Source of the DNA: JBFMGD01 sp040751775
GTDB taxonomy: Bacteria; Bacillota; Dethiobacteria; DTU022
Assembly: GCA_040751775.1 (NCBI GenBank)
Contig: JBFMGD010000014.1
Span: forward strand, 1 to 56,059
DNA: 56,059 bases
Direction of reading: 5' to 3'
The notes beneath the pieces are model-generated. The model saw nothing but the letters and a program-made list of their open reading frames with translations, was not told where the DNA came from and did no database searches. Shown in pieces: positions 44,456 through 51,703 of this stretch; the stretch's first letter is position 1; every line of letters starts with the position of its first letter. A program made the position numbers and the translations under genes.

Positions 44456-45271
44456 TTAACCTCCTCTGACAACCTGTAAAATTTTATTGGCCACCTCTTC
44501 GACCGCTTTATTGGACACATCAAAGATCGTACAGCCTACCTGTTTCATAATCCGGCGGGCATGTTCCAGTTCCTCCACGATCCGCTCCATGGAGGCATAG
44601 CTGGCGTGGGCATCCAGGCCCAGAGCATTCAGCCGCTCCTGGCGGATCCGGCGCAGCTGCTCCGGATTGATAATCAATCCGACCACTTTCTTAGGGGCGA
44701 TCCAGAACAGCTCTTCCGGTGGTTCCACTTCGGGCACCAGGGGCAAATTTGCGACCAGCAAACGCTGGTGCGCCAGGTACATGCTGAGCGGGGTCTTGGA
44801 GGTGCGGGATACGCCGATTAAAACCACTTCCGCTCGCAGCAGGCCCCGCGGATCTTTACCGTCATCGTATTTAACGGCAAATTCCACCGCGGCGATCCGC
44901 TTGAAGTAATCTTCATCCAAGCGCCGTACCCGCCCGGGCTCAAGGTAGGGGTCGATCTGCATCACCCTGGCGAAAGCCTGCATGGTCGGCCCCATAATGT
45001 CCGCGGTAGGCACGCCGAACCGCGCGGACTCCTCTTCCACGGCACGGCGCAGTTCGGGTAAAACGAGGGTGTAGGCGACGATGCTGTTGGTCTCGGCGGC
45101 TTCCTCAAGCACCTCTTTAATCTTAGCCACATCGCTGACAAAAGGAACGCGGCGCAGCTCTATATTGCCGGAATCGTACTGGCTGGCTACCGCCTTGACT
45201 ACAAATTCGGCCGTTTCTCCGATGGAATCGGATAGTATATAAACAACCGGCCTTTCCGCGTGATCGTACAT
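44456..45271 (-). CDS. ppsR: PPDK regulatory protein (kinase/pyrophosphorylase)
   Basis: A 271-residue DUF299 protein. VYILSDSIGETAEFVVKAVA is the family start; GVSRTSKTPLSMYLAHQ is its nucleotide-binding loop. It inactivates PPDK by ADP-dependent phosphorylation of a Thr beside the catalytic His and reactivates it by Pi-dependent removal. It is directly followed by ppdK, which fits dikinase rather than PEP synthase control. ATG 45271 follows a GGGAGG site. Confidence 0.94.
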   Translation of the reverse strand: MYDHAERPVVYILSDSIGETAEFVVKAVASQYDSGNIELRRVPFVSDVAKIKEVLEEAAETNSIVAYTLVLPELRRAVEEESARFGVPTADIMGPTMQAFARVMQIDPYLEPGRVRRLDEDYFKRIAAVEFAVKYDDGKDPRGLLRAEVVLIGVSRTSKTPLSMYLAHQRLLVANLPLVPEVEPPEELFWIAPKKVVGLIINPEQLRRIRQERLNALGLDAHASYASMERIVEELEHARRIMKQVGCTIFDVSNKAVEEVANKILQVVRGG

Positions 45272-45286
45272 GGATCAACCTCCCGC

Positions 45287-45916
45287 TTAACCGCTTACTT
45301 CAGCCAACAACCGGGCTAAAGTGGTCTTTGTTACTTTACCCAACAGCTTAAATTTTCCTTTAGCAATTTCCTTGACCACAGGTAAAGCATCGATCTGATA
45401 ATCGATAATTTTTTTGGCCGCTGTCAACATGTTATCTTCCGGATCAATAGTAATGATATTCGGCATCCTGGTCATAATGACCGTTACCGGTATTTTGGAT
45501 AAATCCGTGGTCCCGATGGCCGCCTTGAGCAGGTCTTTGCGCGAAACCACGCCCTGCAGGCAGCCGCTTTCATCGACCACGAAAAGGGTGCCCACATCCT
45601 CCACAAAGAGGGTGACGATCGCCTCATTAACGGCTGTCTCTTCCCGCACCACCGCCGGCACCGCTTTAATTTCACTAACCTTAAACCTCTCCAGGTAGTC
45701 CGCCAACAAGTTTTTAATGTCTTTGCCGGTGAAGTAATAGCCGACACGGGGTCGCGCCGCGAGCGCACCAGACATGGTCAAAACCGCCAGACAAGGCCGC
45801 AGCGCCGCCCGGGAAACATTTAACCGCGCCGCAATCTCCTCACCGGATATCGGTCCCGAAGTTTTCACAATCTCGAGTATATCTTTTTGCCTCTGGCTTA
45901 AGTCGATTCTTTTCAC
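45287..45916 (-). CDS. ccpN: CcpN-like repressor with CBS domain pair
   Basis: 209 residues from GTG 45916. The N-terminal winged helix (LSQRQKDILEIVKTSGPISG, EEIAARLNVSRAAL) is followed by two CBS repeats (FVVDESGCLQGVVSRKDLL; MTRMPNIITIDPEDNMLTAA). In Bacillus CcpN (YqzB) represses gluconeogenic genes and stands before yqfL, the ppsR homologue. The same order here, with ppdK added, suggests control of the PEP/pyruvate node. The stop is 15 nt ahead of ppsR, so the three genes are likely one operon. Confidence 0.9.
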   Translation of the reverse strand: MKRIDLSQRQKDILEIVKTSGPISGEEIAARLNVSRAALRPCLAVLTMSGALAARPRVGYYFTGKDIKNLLADYLERFKVSEIKAVPAVVREETAVNEAIVTLFVEDVGTLFVVDESGCLQGVVSRKDLLKAAIGTTDLSKIPVTVIMTRMPNIITIDPEDNMLTAAKKIIDYQIDALPVVKEIAKGKFKLLGKVTKTTLARLLAEVSG

Positions 45917-45961
45917 CCCCGCGGCAAGGATATAGGCTACCCTGTAATTGGTTTTTAAACT

Positions 45962-45979
45962 ATATAGTATATACTATAT
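45962..45979. promoter_or_regulatory. 18-bp perfect palindrome ahead of ccpN
   Basis: ATATAGTATATACTATAT lies 45 bp upstream of the ccpN start. Its TA-rich half-sites vaguely recall the CcpN operator TRTGHYATAYW. It may be an autoregulatory operator that overlaps the promoter. Confidence 0.45.
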
Positions 45980-46093
45980 CAGGTGCCCCAGTTCCTGCCG
46001 TAATTAAAAATATTATAACTGCCATGGCATTCAGATTCCGAATTTACTGCCGGCTTTTTGTCAGGCTAATGAATATACTGCAGGAAAAACCAT

Positions 46094-46125
46094 AAAAAAA
46101 AACCCGCCTGCTCCTAAGAAGGTTT
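46094..46125 (-). terminator. weak terminator
   Basis: On the minus strand AAACC and GGTTT enclose a loop with a small CCT/AGG hairpin and are followed by nine T. It is 16 nt past the stop of the orphan fragment at 46141. Confidence 0.35.
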
Positions 46126-46140
46126 CTAGGGACGATGAGG

Positions 46141-46233
46141 TTATTTTTCATTCCTTTTTGGATAGAGCACCATTACCCCATTTTCGGCAAAAGTAGCATG
46201 GGCATAGCCGGTTAAGTCTTCGAAACTTTTACC
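46141..46233 (-). pseudogene. orphan C-terminal coding fragment, unidentified
   Basis: A short frame reading KSFEDLTGYAHATFAENGVM, then VLYPKRNEK and a stop, has a protein-like composition but no start or ribosome site, and a stop codon lies just upstream in frame. It is probably the tail of a lost gene. Chance is possible at this length. Confidence 0.25.
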
Positions 46234-46278
46234 GGTTTACATATTTTGACTACTGATTACTGACTCCTGACTGCAAAA

Positions 46279-46704
46279 TTAATGCATCGGGGTATTATCA
46301 TCCGATTCATCCCGCGGTTCATCCGCCACCTCCGCTGCCGGCATATTGTTAACTTCAATGGATCCGCGGGTAAAAAGAAGCCCGATTACACTTAAAGCAG
46401 CCAGCTTGGGAAACACGGCTGCACCCAAAGCCGTTACCGTTACCGGCAGTTCAAACAAGGTATTTTCCTTCACTTTTACCTTCACCTTGGTCTGGTGCAA
46501 CCGGCCTGCCAGATGACGGGCTCGAAAATAAATATCCCTGCCCCGGTCGGCCATATTATCCATAAAATAATCCTTGTTTTCTTCCAGATAAATCAGCGCT
46601 TCGACCAGGTCACCGCCGGTTTCCTCCAGCAGTTCCCTGGCCTGACGGTAACTGATATTCGCCCTGGCTTTGAGTTTATCGATCGTGTCCAGCGGTATTT
46701 CCAT
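46279..46704 (-). CDS. DUF4342 domain protein
   Basis: 141 residues from ATG 46704, behind AAAAGGAGGCTGATGGT. The N-terminal IDKLKARANISYRQARELLE plus GGDLVEALIYLEE is a UBA-like helical bundle. A hydrophobic segment follows near residues 90-112 (VTALGAAVFPKLAALSVIGL), and the tail is acidic. DUF4342 proteins have this UBA-plus-membrane layout; their function is not known. It sits in the recO-ccpN interval where Bacillus carries glyQS. Confidence 0.8.
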   Translation of the reverse strand: MEIPLDTIDKLKARANISYRQARELLEETGGDLVEALIYLEENKDYFMDNMADRGRDIYFRARHLAGRLHQTKVKVKVKENTLFELPVTVTALGAAVFPKLAALSVIGLLFTRGSIEVNNMPAAEVADEPRDESDDNTPMH

Positions 46705-46768
46705 ACCATCAGCCTCCTTTTGTGCTTGTATTATTTTAACGAAATCGGAGAACTTTTATCCCTCATGT

Positions 46769-47506
46769 TTACTGTTCCATCGCCCGCAGCAGGCGCAAGG
46801 AACGAATTTCGCCGATATCAAGATGGTAACTGATGAAAGAGGCGGTCATCTCGCCGAGCTGTTCTTTTTGACGTGCACGAACCCGGAGCAGAGAGAGCTG
46901 CCGCACCGGGGCCTCCAGCAGCCGGCCGGCCAGGGCGATAGTATCAGGGTCCAGCCTGACCCCGCCCCCGCCGCACTCGCCGCACAACAGGCCGCCCCGC
47001 GCCGGGTTGAACCAGGCGGCAGTGGGCGAACCGCACTGCAGGCAGCTGTCCAAACCCGGTCGATAGCCGGCCAGAGCCAGCAGTTTCAGTTCAAAGGCCC
47101 GGCAGAGCAACTGCCGGTCGATCTCTTCTCCGAGCAGGCGCCAGCCATCCAGGAGCAACCGGCAAACAGGAGGGCAAGGCTCTTCGCCGCTGATCACCCG
47201 GCCGGCCAGTTCTGCCAGAAAAAGCCCGTAGGGATACCGCGCCGGATCTTCTCTGAAGAATTGGAAGTGCTCTTTAACCTGTTGGCCGGTAATCGTAGCC
47301 AGGTTTCTTCCCTGGTACAACGTGTAGTGGCCGTATGTGAACAGGTCCACACCCGCGGCCAGTTTACTCATTGTCTTGCGCGCTCCCCGGGCCACCGCGT
47401 TCACTTTGCCCCGCTCCCAGGTGAGCAGGGTAATCAAGCGATCCGCTTCCCCCAGGGGCCGGCTGAGCAGTACCAGGGCATCGGTTTTATAGGTGCACTT
47501 GCTCAA
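46769..47506 (-). CDS. recO: DNA repair protein RecO
   Basis: 245 residues. The chosen start, TTG 47506, lies 9 nt after GGAG and 16 nt past the era stop; the frame is open 57 nt further, into era. An OB-fold N-terminus (YKTDALVLLSRPLGEADRLI) is followed by a helical part and a zinc site (CLQCGSPTAAWFNP, LLCGECGG). RecO loads RecA at SSB-coated gaps with RecR. Its place after era is the usual order. Confidence 0.93.
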   Translation of the reverse strand: MSKCTYKTDALVLLSRPLGEADRLITLLTWERGKVNAVARGARKTMSKLAAGVDLFTYGHYTLYQGRNLATITGQQVKEHFQFFREDPARYPYGLFLAELAGRVISGEEPCPPVCRLLLDGWRLLGEEIDRQLLCRAFELKLLALAGYRPGLDSCLQCGSPTAAWFNPARGGLLCGECGGGGVRLDPDTIALAGRLLEAPVRQLSLLRVRARQKEQLGEMTASFISYHLDIGEIRSLRLLRAMEQ

Positions 47507-47522
47507 GGGTCTTCTCTCCGCA

Positions 47523-48419
47523 TCATAAATCCGTATAGCCGAACTCTCGTAAACTTCCTTCACGGTTGCGCCAATCCTTTTTTACCTTTACCCACAGGTC
47601 CAGGTAAACCTGCTGCCCAAACAGCGATTGCAGCTCCTGGCGGGCCGCGCTGCCCGCCTGCTTTAGAAGAGAGCCGCCTTTCCCGATCACGATGCCGGTT
47701 TGCGATTTACGCTCCACGAATATTTCAGCCCGGATGTCGATTATATTTTTCCCTTCCCGGAACGCCAGCGATTCGATCACCACGGCTACAGAGAAGGGGA
47801 TCTCCTCCCGGGTGGCGTTGATAATCTTCTCCCGGATTATTTCGGCGGCAATAAAACGTTCCGGCTGGTCGGTAATCATTTCGGGAGGGTAATAACGCGG
47901 CCCTTCGGGAAGGCGTTCGATCACCGCATCCATAAAAGGCGCCAACCGCGTTTTGTGCAGCGCGGAAAGAGTAAACACGGCGTCAAACGGGTGCAGGGCG
48001 CGGTAGCGGTCACTGTGTTCCGCCAATTTTCGCGCAGTGGTCAGATCCGCCTTGTTCAACACCAGGAATACAGGGGTGGATACTTTCTCGAACAGTGCGG
48101 CTACATGGCGGTCACCGGGTCCGGGCAGACAGTGCCCTTCCACAATAAAGCAAACCAGGTCCACTTCGTGCAAGGTATTGCGTGCCGCCTGAACCATAGC
48201 TGAACCCAGTTTATGTTTGGGTTTATGTAAGCCGGGGGTATCTATAAAGATCACCTGAGCTTCATCCCGGGTCAATACGGCGCGGATCCGGTTGCGGGTA
48301 GTTTGCGGTTTATCGGAAACGATCGTCACCTTTTCGCCCAAAAGGGAATTTATCAAGGTCGATTTACCGACATTCGGCCTGCCCACCAGGACTGCAAAAC
48401 CGGAACGATGCATCTGCAT
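47523..48419 (-). CDS. era: GTPase Era
   Basis: 298 residues from ATG 48419, 5 nt after AGGGG. GRPNVGKSTLINSLLG (G1), QTTRNRI (G2), DTPGLH (G3) and NKADL (G4) are complete. The C-terminal KH domain has IGKGGSLLKQAGSAARQELQ. Era binds 16S rRNA and helps 30S assembly. The functional neighbour ybeY is in the same block. Confidence 0.96.
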   Translation of the reverse strand: MQMHRSGFAVLVGRPNVGKSTLINSLLGEKVTIVSDKPQTTRNRIRAVLTRDEAQVIFIDTPGLHKPKHKLGSAMVQAARNTLHEVDLVCFIVEGHCLPGPGDRHVAALFEKVSTPVFLVLNKADLTTARKLAEHSDRYRALHPFDAVFTLSALHKTRLAPFMDAVIERLPEGPRYYPPEMITDQPERFIAAEIIREKIINATREEIPFSVAVVIESLAFREGKNIIDIRAEIFVERKSQTGIVIGKGGSLLKQAGSAARQELQSLFGQQVYLDLWVKVKKDWRNREGSLREFGYTDL

Positions 48420-48626
48420 AACACCCCTAACTTTCATTACAAGAATTACACTAGTATGACATTCCTCAGTATAACATTCCTCAGAAAGAGGTGTATCCCC
48501 TTACCTTGTACCTTTTATTCTTTCCTACGCCAACAACTTATTGTATAATAAAAAAAGAAGGCGGCTACATCAGGCTAACAAGTTTGCTTAAATATCACGT
48601 ACACAGCGGAAGAGGTGAGTGTCAAT

Positions 48627-48830
48627 ATGGAACAGGTACCGGGTCATGATCCGCAGCCGGATAAGCAGAGGTTGAAAAAGGCGGGCTCACGTGCTCTGAT
48701 TGCCAATATCGTGTTCTTTGTTGTTCTTTTTGGAGGAATGTTCCTGGTACCCCTTTCGGGAATATATGTGGCCGCTGCAGTTATTATCATCGCTTTCATC
48801 GTCTCAATGCTCTACATCTATCTGTTTTAA
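48627..48830 (+). CDS. small two-helix membrane protein, 67 aa
   Basis: ATG 48627 follows GAAGAGGTGAGTGTCAAT. A polar N-terminus (about 25 residues, with KQRLKKAGSR) precedes two hydrophobic helices (ALIANIVFFVVLFGGMFLVP, then IYVAAAVIIIAFIVSMLYIY). No family name is recognised. It is convergent with cdd-trmO and overlaps its 3' end by 4 bp. Confidence 0.65.
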   Translation: MEQVPGHDPQPDKQRLKKAGSRALIANIVFFVVLFGGMFLVPLSGIYVAAAVIIIAFIVSMLYIYLF

Positions 48831-49675
48831 AAGGAGCCGGTTTTTGAATCCGGCTGGAAGAGAACTGTCTTCAAGTCCAGCACAGGCGTATTGTTAAACA
48901 GGTCCAGGCCCCTCACTGTAAGCGTATTCTTCTTTATTTCCACCAGTTCCACTTCGGTATGTGACAAGGCATTGGGTCTTAAGGGAGCGCGGCAGGCAAA
49001 GATGCCGTAAACCTCGCCGCCCCGGCCGCTCCTCTCTTCTTTAAGCGCATAGCCCCGCGCCCTGTGCAGATAACCGATTACGATCATTCTTCTCTCTTCT
49101 TCCAAGCGGTGGAGCCCTTCCTTAAGGTCCGGATCGATTACGATTTGCGAGAGCAGTTCCCGGTAGTTTTGTGGTATCCCGCCCGTTTGATCATAATCGC
49201 AGACCACATAGCCGACCGGATTGAGCGTTGGAGGCAACCGCCATTGTTCGCTGGCAGGGGTGCCGGATAGATCCCCTTTCCTGGTGAGATCGGCTCCGCT
49301 GAAAGCTTGCGGCAACAAATCGGCTAGACGGCGTTCCACAATATCTCCCGCCGGGTTCCCCATCACCACCTCGATATCGCCGGCCAGTTCCCACAATACC
49401 TGTCGGCAGGCGCCGCATGGAGCCGGCGGAGGCGAACAGTCAGCCGCCACCGCTATACGGCTGAATTTTCGATAACCGGCATGCACGGCGGACCAGACAG
49501 CTGTGCGTTCCGCACAAACCGTCAATCCGAAGGAAGCATTTTCGATGTTTGAGCCGGTAAAAACAATCCCTTCGTCAGTGAGCAGCGCCGCTCCAACCGC
49601 GAAACCGGAATAGGGAGCATATGCCCTGGTGCAAGCGGCCCGTGCCGCGGCAAGCAAGCTTTCCGTACTCTTCAT
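48827..49675 (-). CDS. cdd: cytidine deaminase fused to TrmO-like (UPF0066) domain
   Basis: 282 residues from ATG 49675; TTG 49681 is an alternative. Residues 1-130 form a tetrameric-type cytidine deaminase with ENASFGLTVCAERTAVW (zinc Cys and catalytic Glu) and PCGACRQVL (two zinc Cys). Residues about 150-282 match the TrmO/UPF0066 fold: TLNPVGYVVCDY, SQIVIDPDLKEGLHRLEEE, APLRPNALSHTEVELVEI and LTVRGLDLFNNTPVLDLK. TrmO methylates t6A37 of tRNA with SAM. The gene sits exactly where cdd occurs in Bacillus. No internal stop or ribosome site hints at two proteins. What the fused domain does here is unknown. Confidence 0.85.
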   Translation of the reverse strand: MKSTESLLAAARAACTRAYAPYSGFAVGAALLTDEGIVFTGSNIENASFGLTVCAERTAVWSAVHAGYRKFSRIAVAADCSPPPAPCGACRQVLWELAGDIEVVMGNPAGDIVERRLADLLPQAFSGADLTRKGDLSGTPASEQWRLPPTLNPVGYVVCDYDQTGGIPQNYRELLSQIVIDPDLKEGLHRLEEERRMIVIGYLHRARGYALKEERSGRGGEVYGIFACRAPLRPNALSHTEVELVEIKKNTLTVRGLDLFNNTPVLDLKTVLFQPDSKTGSF

Positions 49676-49711
49676 CGCCAAACACCCTCTCAGGACACGG
49701 CAAGCCCCGCC

Positions 49712-50764
49712 TTACTGCACGCTGCGGACATAAGCGGGCAGTTTCACGGAATCCAACCGAATAATATCGAAGCGCAAACCCCGTTTTAGCTCCATATTGG
49801 TGCGGATAATATCCAGGCCGCTGATCAACAGGTCCGGGTTGCCCACAGCCTCGATTACTACAGGGTTTACCGTAATTAATTTGTCGTTTACTTTAACCAA
49901 AGAACCGCTGCAGCGGATCGATGAAGCAACGGTCAGGCGCTGTCCGCCTACACTAATTCCCTGGGCTCCCGAACCGAATAGTTCATTAACTACGTCCCTG
50001 ATGTCGGCATCGTGAATAATAGATGTAGTGGAGGTTCCCCCGGCCTCATCGTAGAGGCGTATCCCAATCCCCGGACCGCTCATCTCGGCCAACCCGGAAG
50101 ACACTCTCAACTCGTGCAGTTTTAACCGGAGCGAATCCAACTCATCAGTCAGGGTCTGCAGGTGTTCGACCGGGTTGTAGGGAACCGCCAGGCGCCCGAC
50201 ACCATCCATGATTTCAAACTCGACGGATTGCTGCGGCGTATAGCGGTCATCAGGTAAAATCTGTTTAATGCGGAAGATGGTGGAATAATGTAAAAATCCC
50301 TCGGGCACCGTGGAAACCTCTTCATCCTCAATCCGCAGCGAAAGGTGATCTTTTTCGGTGGTCTGTCGCACATTTTCATCCTGGTTAATCACAGCCAGGA
50401 TCTCATCGAGCAGCTTGGCTTCCGCTTCCCGCAAAATAATTTCCTGGACCCGGCGGCCCTGGTTTAAAATCACCTGTGTCAGTTCATCACTGCTTGATGA
50501 TACCTCAACATCGTAATTGAAGGAAGCAAGCGCCTCCTTAACCGCGGTCCTGTTTAACACATTCAACTCCAAGGCCAGGCGCTGGTTGTACTCGGTTAAA
50601 TCGCGCGCCACCTCTTGCTTATAACTAAGCCGGGTGGCGTTACTGGGAAAAGATACCCGAAACGAGTAATAAGTCCAGCCGATCAACACAGTATTAATTA
50701 CCAGCAGGAGAACAACCACCAATTGATGTAATTTATAATCGGGAAAAGTACCTTTCTTGACCAT
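49712..50764 (-). CDS. DUF881 family membrane protein
   Basis: About 350 residues from ATG 50764; TTG 50782 is an alternative. A single N-terminal transmembrane helix (LVVVLLLVINTVLIGWTYYS) is followed by a coiled region. The DUF881 domain has MSGPGIGIRLYDEA, HDADIRDVVNELFGSGAQGI, VGGQRLTVASSIRCSGSL and IEAVGNPDLL. The family usually lies in division or cell-wall clusters (ylxW/ylxX); the location between dgkA and cdd is unusual. The long middle section (about 100-200) is extra relative to short DUF881 proteins. Confidence 0.8.
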   Translation of the reverse strand: MVKKGTFPDYKLHQLVVVLLLVINTVLIGWTYYSFRVSFPSNATRLSYKQEVARDLTEYNQRLALELNVLNRTAVKEALASFNYDVEVSSSSDELTQVILNQGRRVQEIILREAEAKLLDEILAVINQDENVRQTTEKDHLSLRIEDEEVSTVPEGFLHYSTIFRIKQILPDDRYTPQQSVEFEIMDGVGRLAVPYNPVEHLQTLTDELDSLRLKLHELRVSSGLAEMSGPGIGIRLYDEAGGTSTTSIIHDADIRDVVNELFGSGAQGISVGGQRLTVASSIRCSGSLVKVNDKLITVNPVVIEAVGNPDLLISGLDIIRTNMELKRGLRFDIIRLDSVKLPAYVRSVQ

Positions 50765-50870
50765 GGAACCGTTAACCCCCAAGTATTCTCTTTAGATATT
50801 TATTGTCTTTCAACCAGGTATTATCCTATTTAGATAAATTTAAAATAATATTAAGTTAGCTTAATTATTC

Positions 50871-51230
50871 TCAAAAGCCGAGCAAAAGCCAAACCCGGGG
50901 GCCCAGAACAGCCAGGCCGGTGATCACGGCGAAAACTGCAGTGAGTAGAACCGCCCCCGCCGCCACATCTTTGGCGATATGAGCCAGTTCATGTTGGTCC
51001 ATGGTAGCTACATCCACCGCTTTCTCCAGGGCAGTATTGACGGCTTCCGCCGTCAGGACAGCGAATACGGCGGCAAGCAGTAAAAGCATCTCGACTAGCG
51101 GCACGTGAAGCCAATAAGCGAAAGCAAGGACGCATAAGCCGGCCACAGCGTGGATGGTCATATTGCGCTGGGTGGCAAAACAATAAAACAGACCGGCAAA
51201 AGCATCTTTGAAGCTGCGCAGCAGATGCAT
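50871..51230 (-). CDS. dgkA: diacylglycerol/undecaprenol kinase
   Basis: 119 residues from ATG 51230, 8 nt after GGGAGG. It has three transmembrane helices with AEAVNTALEKAVD and HIAKDVAAGAVLL, the active-site motifs of small prokaryotic kinases. In Bacillota the enzyme phosphorylates undecaprenol for cell-wall lipid recycling. It directly follows ybeY, with a 14-nt gap. Confidence 0.94.
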   Translation of the reverse strand: MHLLRSFKDAFAGLFYCFATQRNMTIHAVAGLCVLAFAYWLHVPLVEMLLLLAAVFAVLTAEAVNTALEKAVDVATMDQHELAHIAKDVAAGAVLLTAVFAVITGLAVLGPRVWLLLGF

Positions 51231-51244
51231 GAGCTTGTCCTCCC

Positions 51245-51703
51245 TCACCCTGATTGCACATGATTGAGAATAGCCGCCTCCTTCTCTTGCATGACCGCTT
51301 GTTCGGCCGGATCGGCATGATCATAACCGAGCAGATGCAGCAACCCGTGCACAGCCAGCAGCAATATTTCTTGATCCAGTGAGTGGCCTGCTTCCCGGGC
51401 TTGCTCCGCCGCGCGGTCGATCGAGATATAAACATCACCCAGCATTTGCTCCTGCTCTCCGGCCGCTCCGTTCAACTCTTCCGGATCCGCCAAAGCGAAT
51501 GCGAGAACATCCGTCGGTTGGTCCTGGCCGCGGTAAGTGCAGTTCAGGTTCCGCAGGTAATCATTGTCGGCCAGGATGATGCCCACTTCACCGCGTTCCA
51601 GTTTAAATTCGCTCAGCAGCATCTCCGCGACCCTGGTCAGCCTGCCGGCAAGCACTTCAGGCACTGGCCCGCTTTCCATCAGGCTGTTGATAATCACGTT
51701 CAC
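51245..51703 (-). CDS. ybeY: endoribonuclease YbeY
   Basis: 152 residues from GTG 51703, overlapping the yqfF stop by 4 nt. HGLLHLLGYDH is the zinc-binding H-x3-H-x5-H motif. TYRGQDQPTDVLAFAL is the conserved substrate loop. It acts in 16S rRNA 3'-end maturation and ribosome quality control, with era nearby. Confidence 0.95.
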   Translation of the reverse strand: MNVIINSLMESGPVPEVLAGRLTRVAEMLLSEFKLERGEVGIILADNDYLRNLNCTYRGQDQPTDVLAFALADPEELNGAAGEQEQMLGDVYISIDRAAEQAREAGHSLDQEILLLAVHGLLHLLGYDHADPAEQAVMQEKEAAILNHVQSG

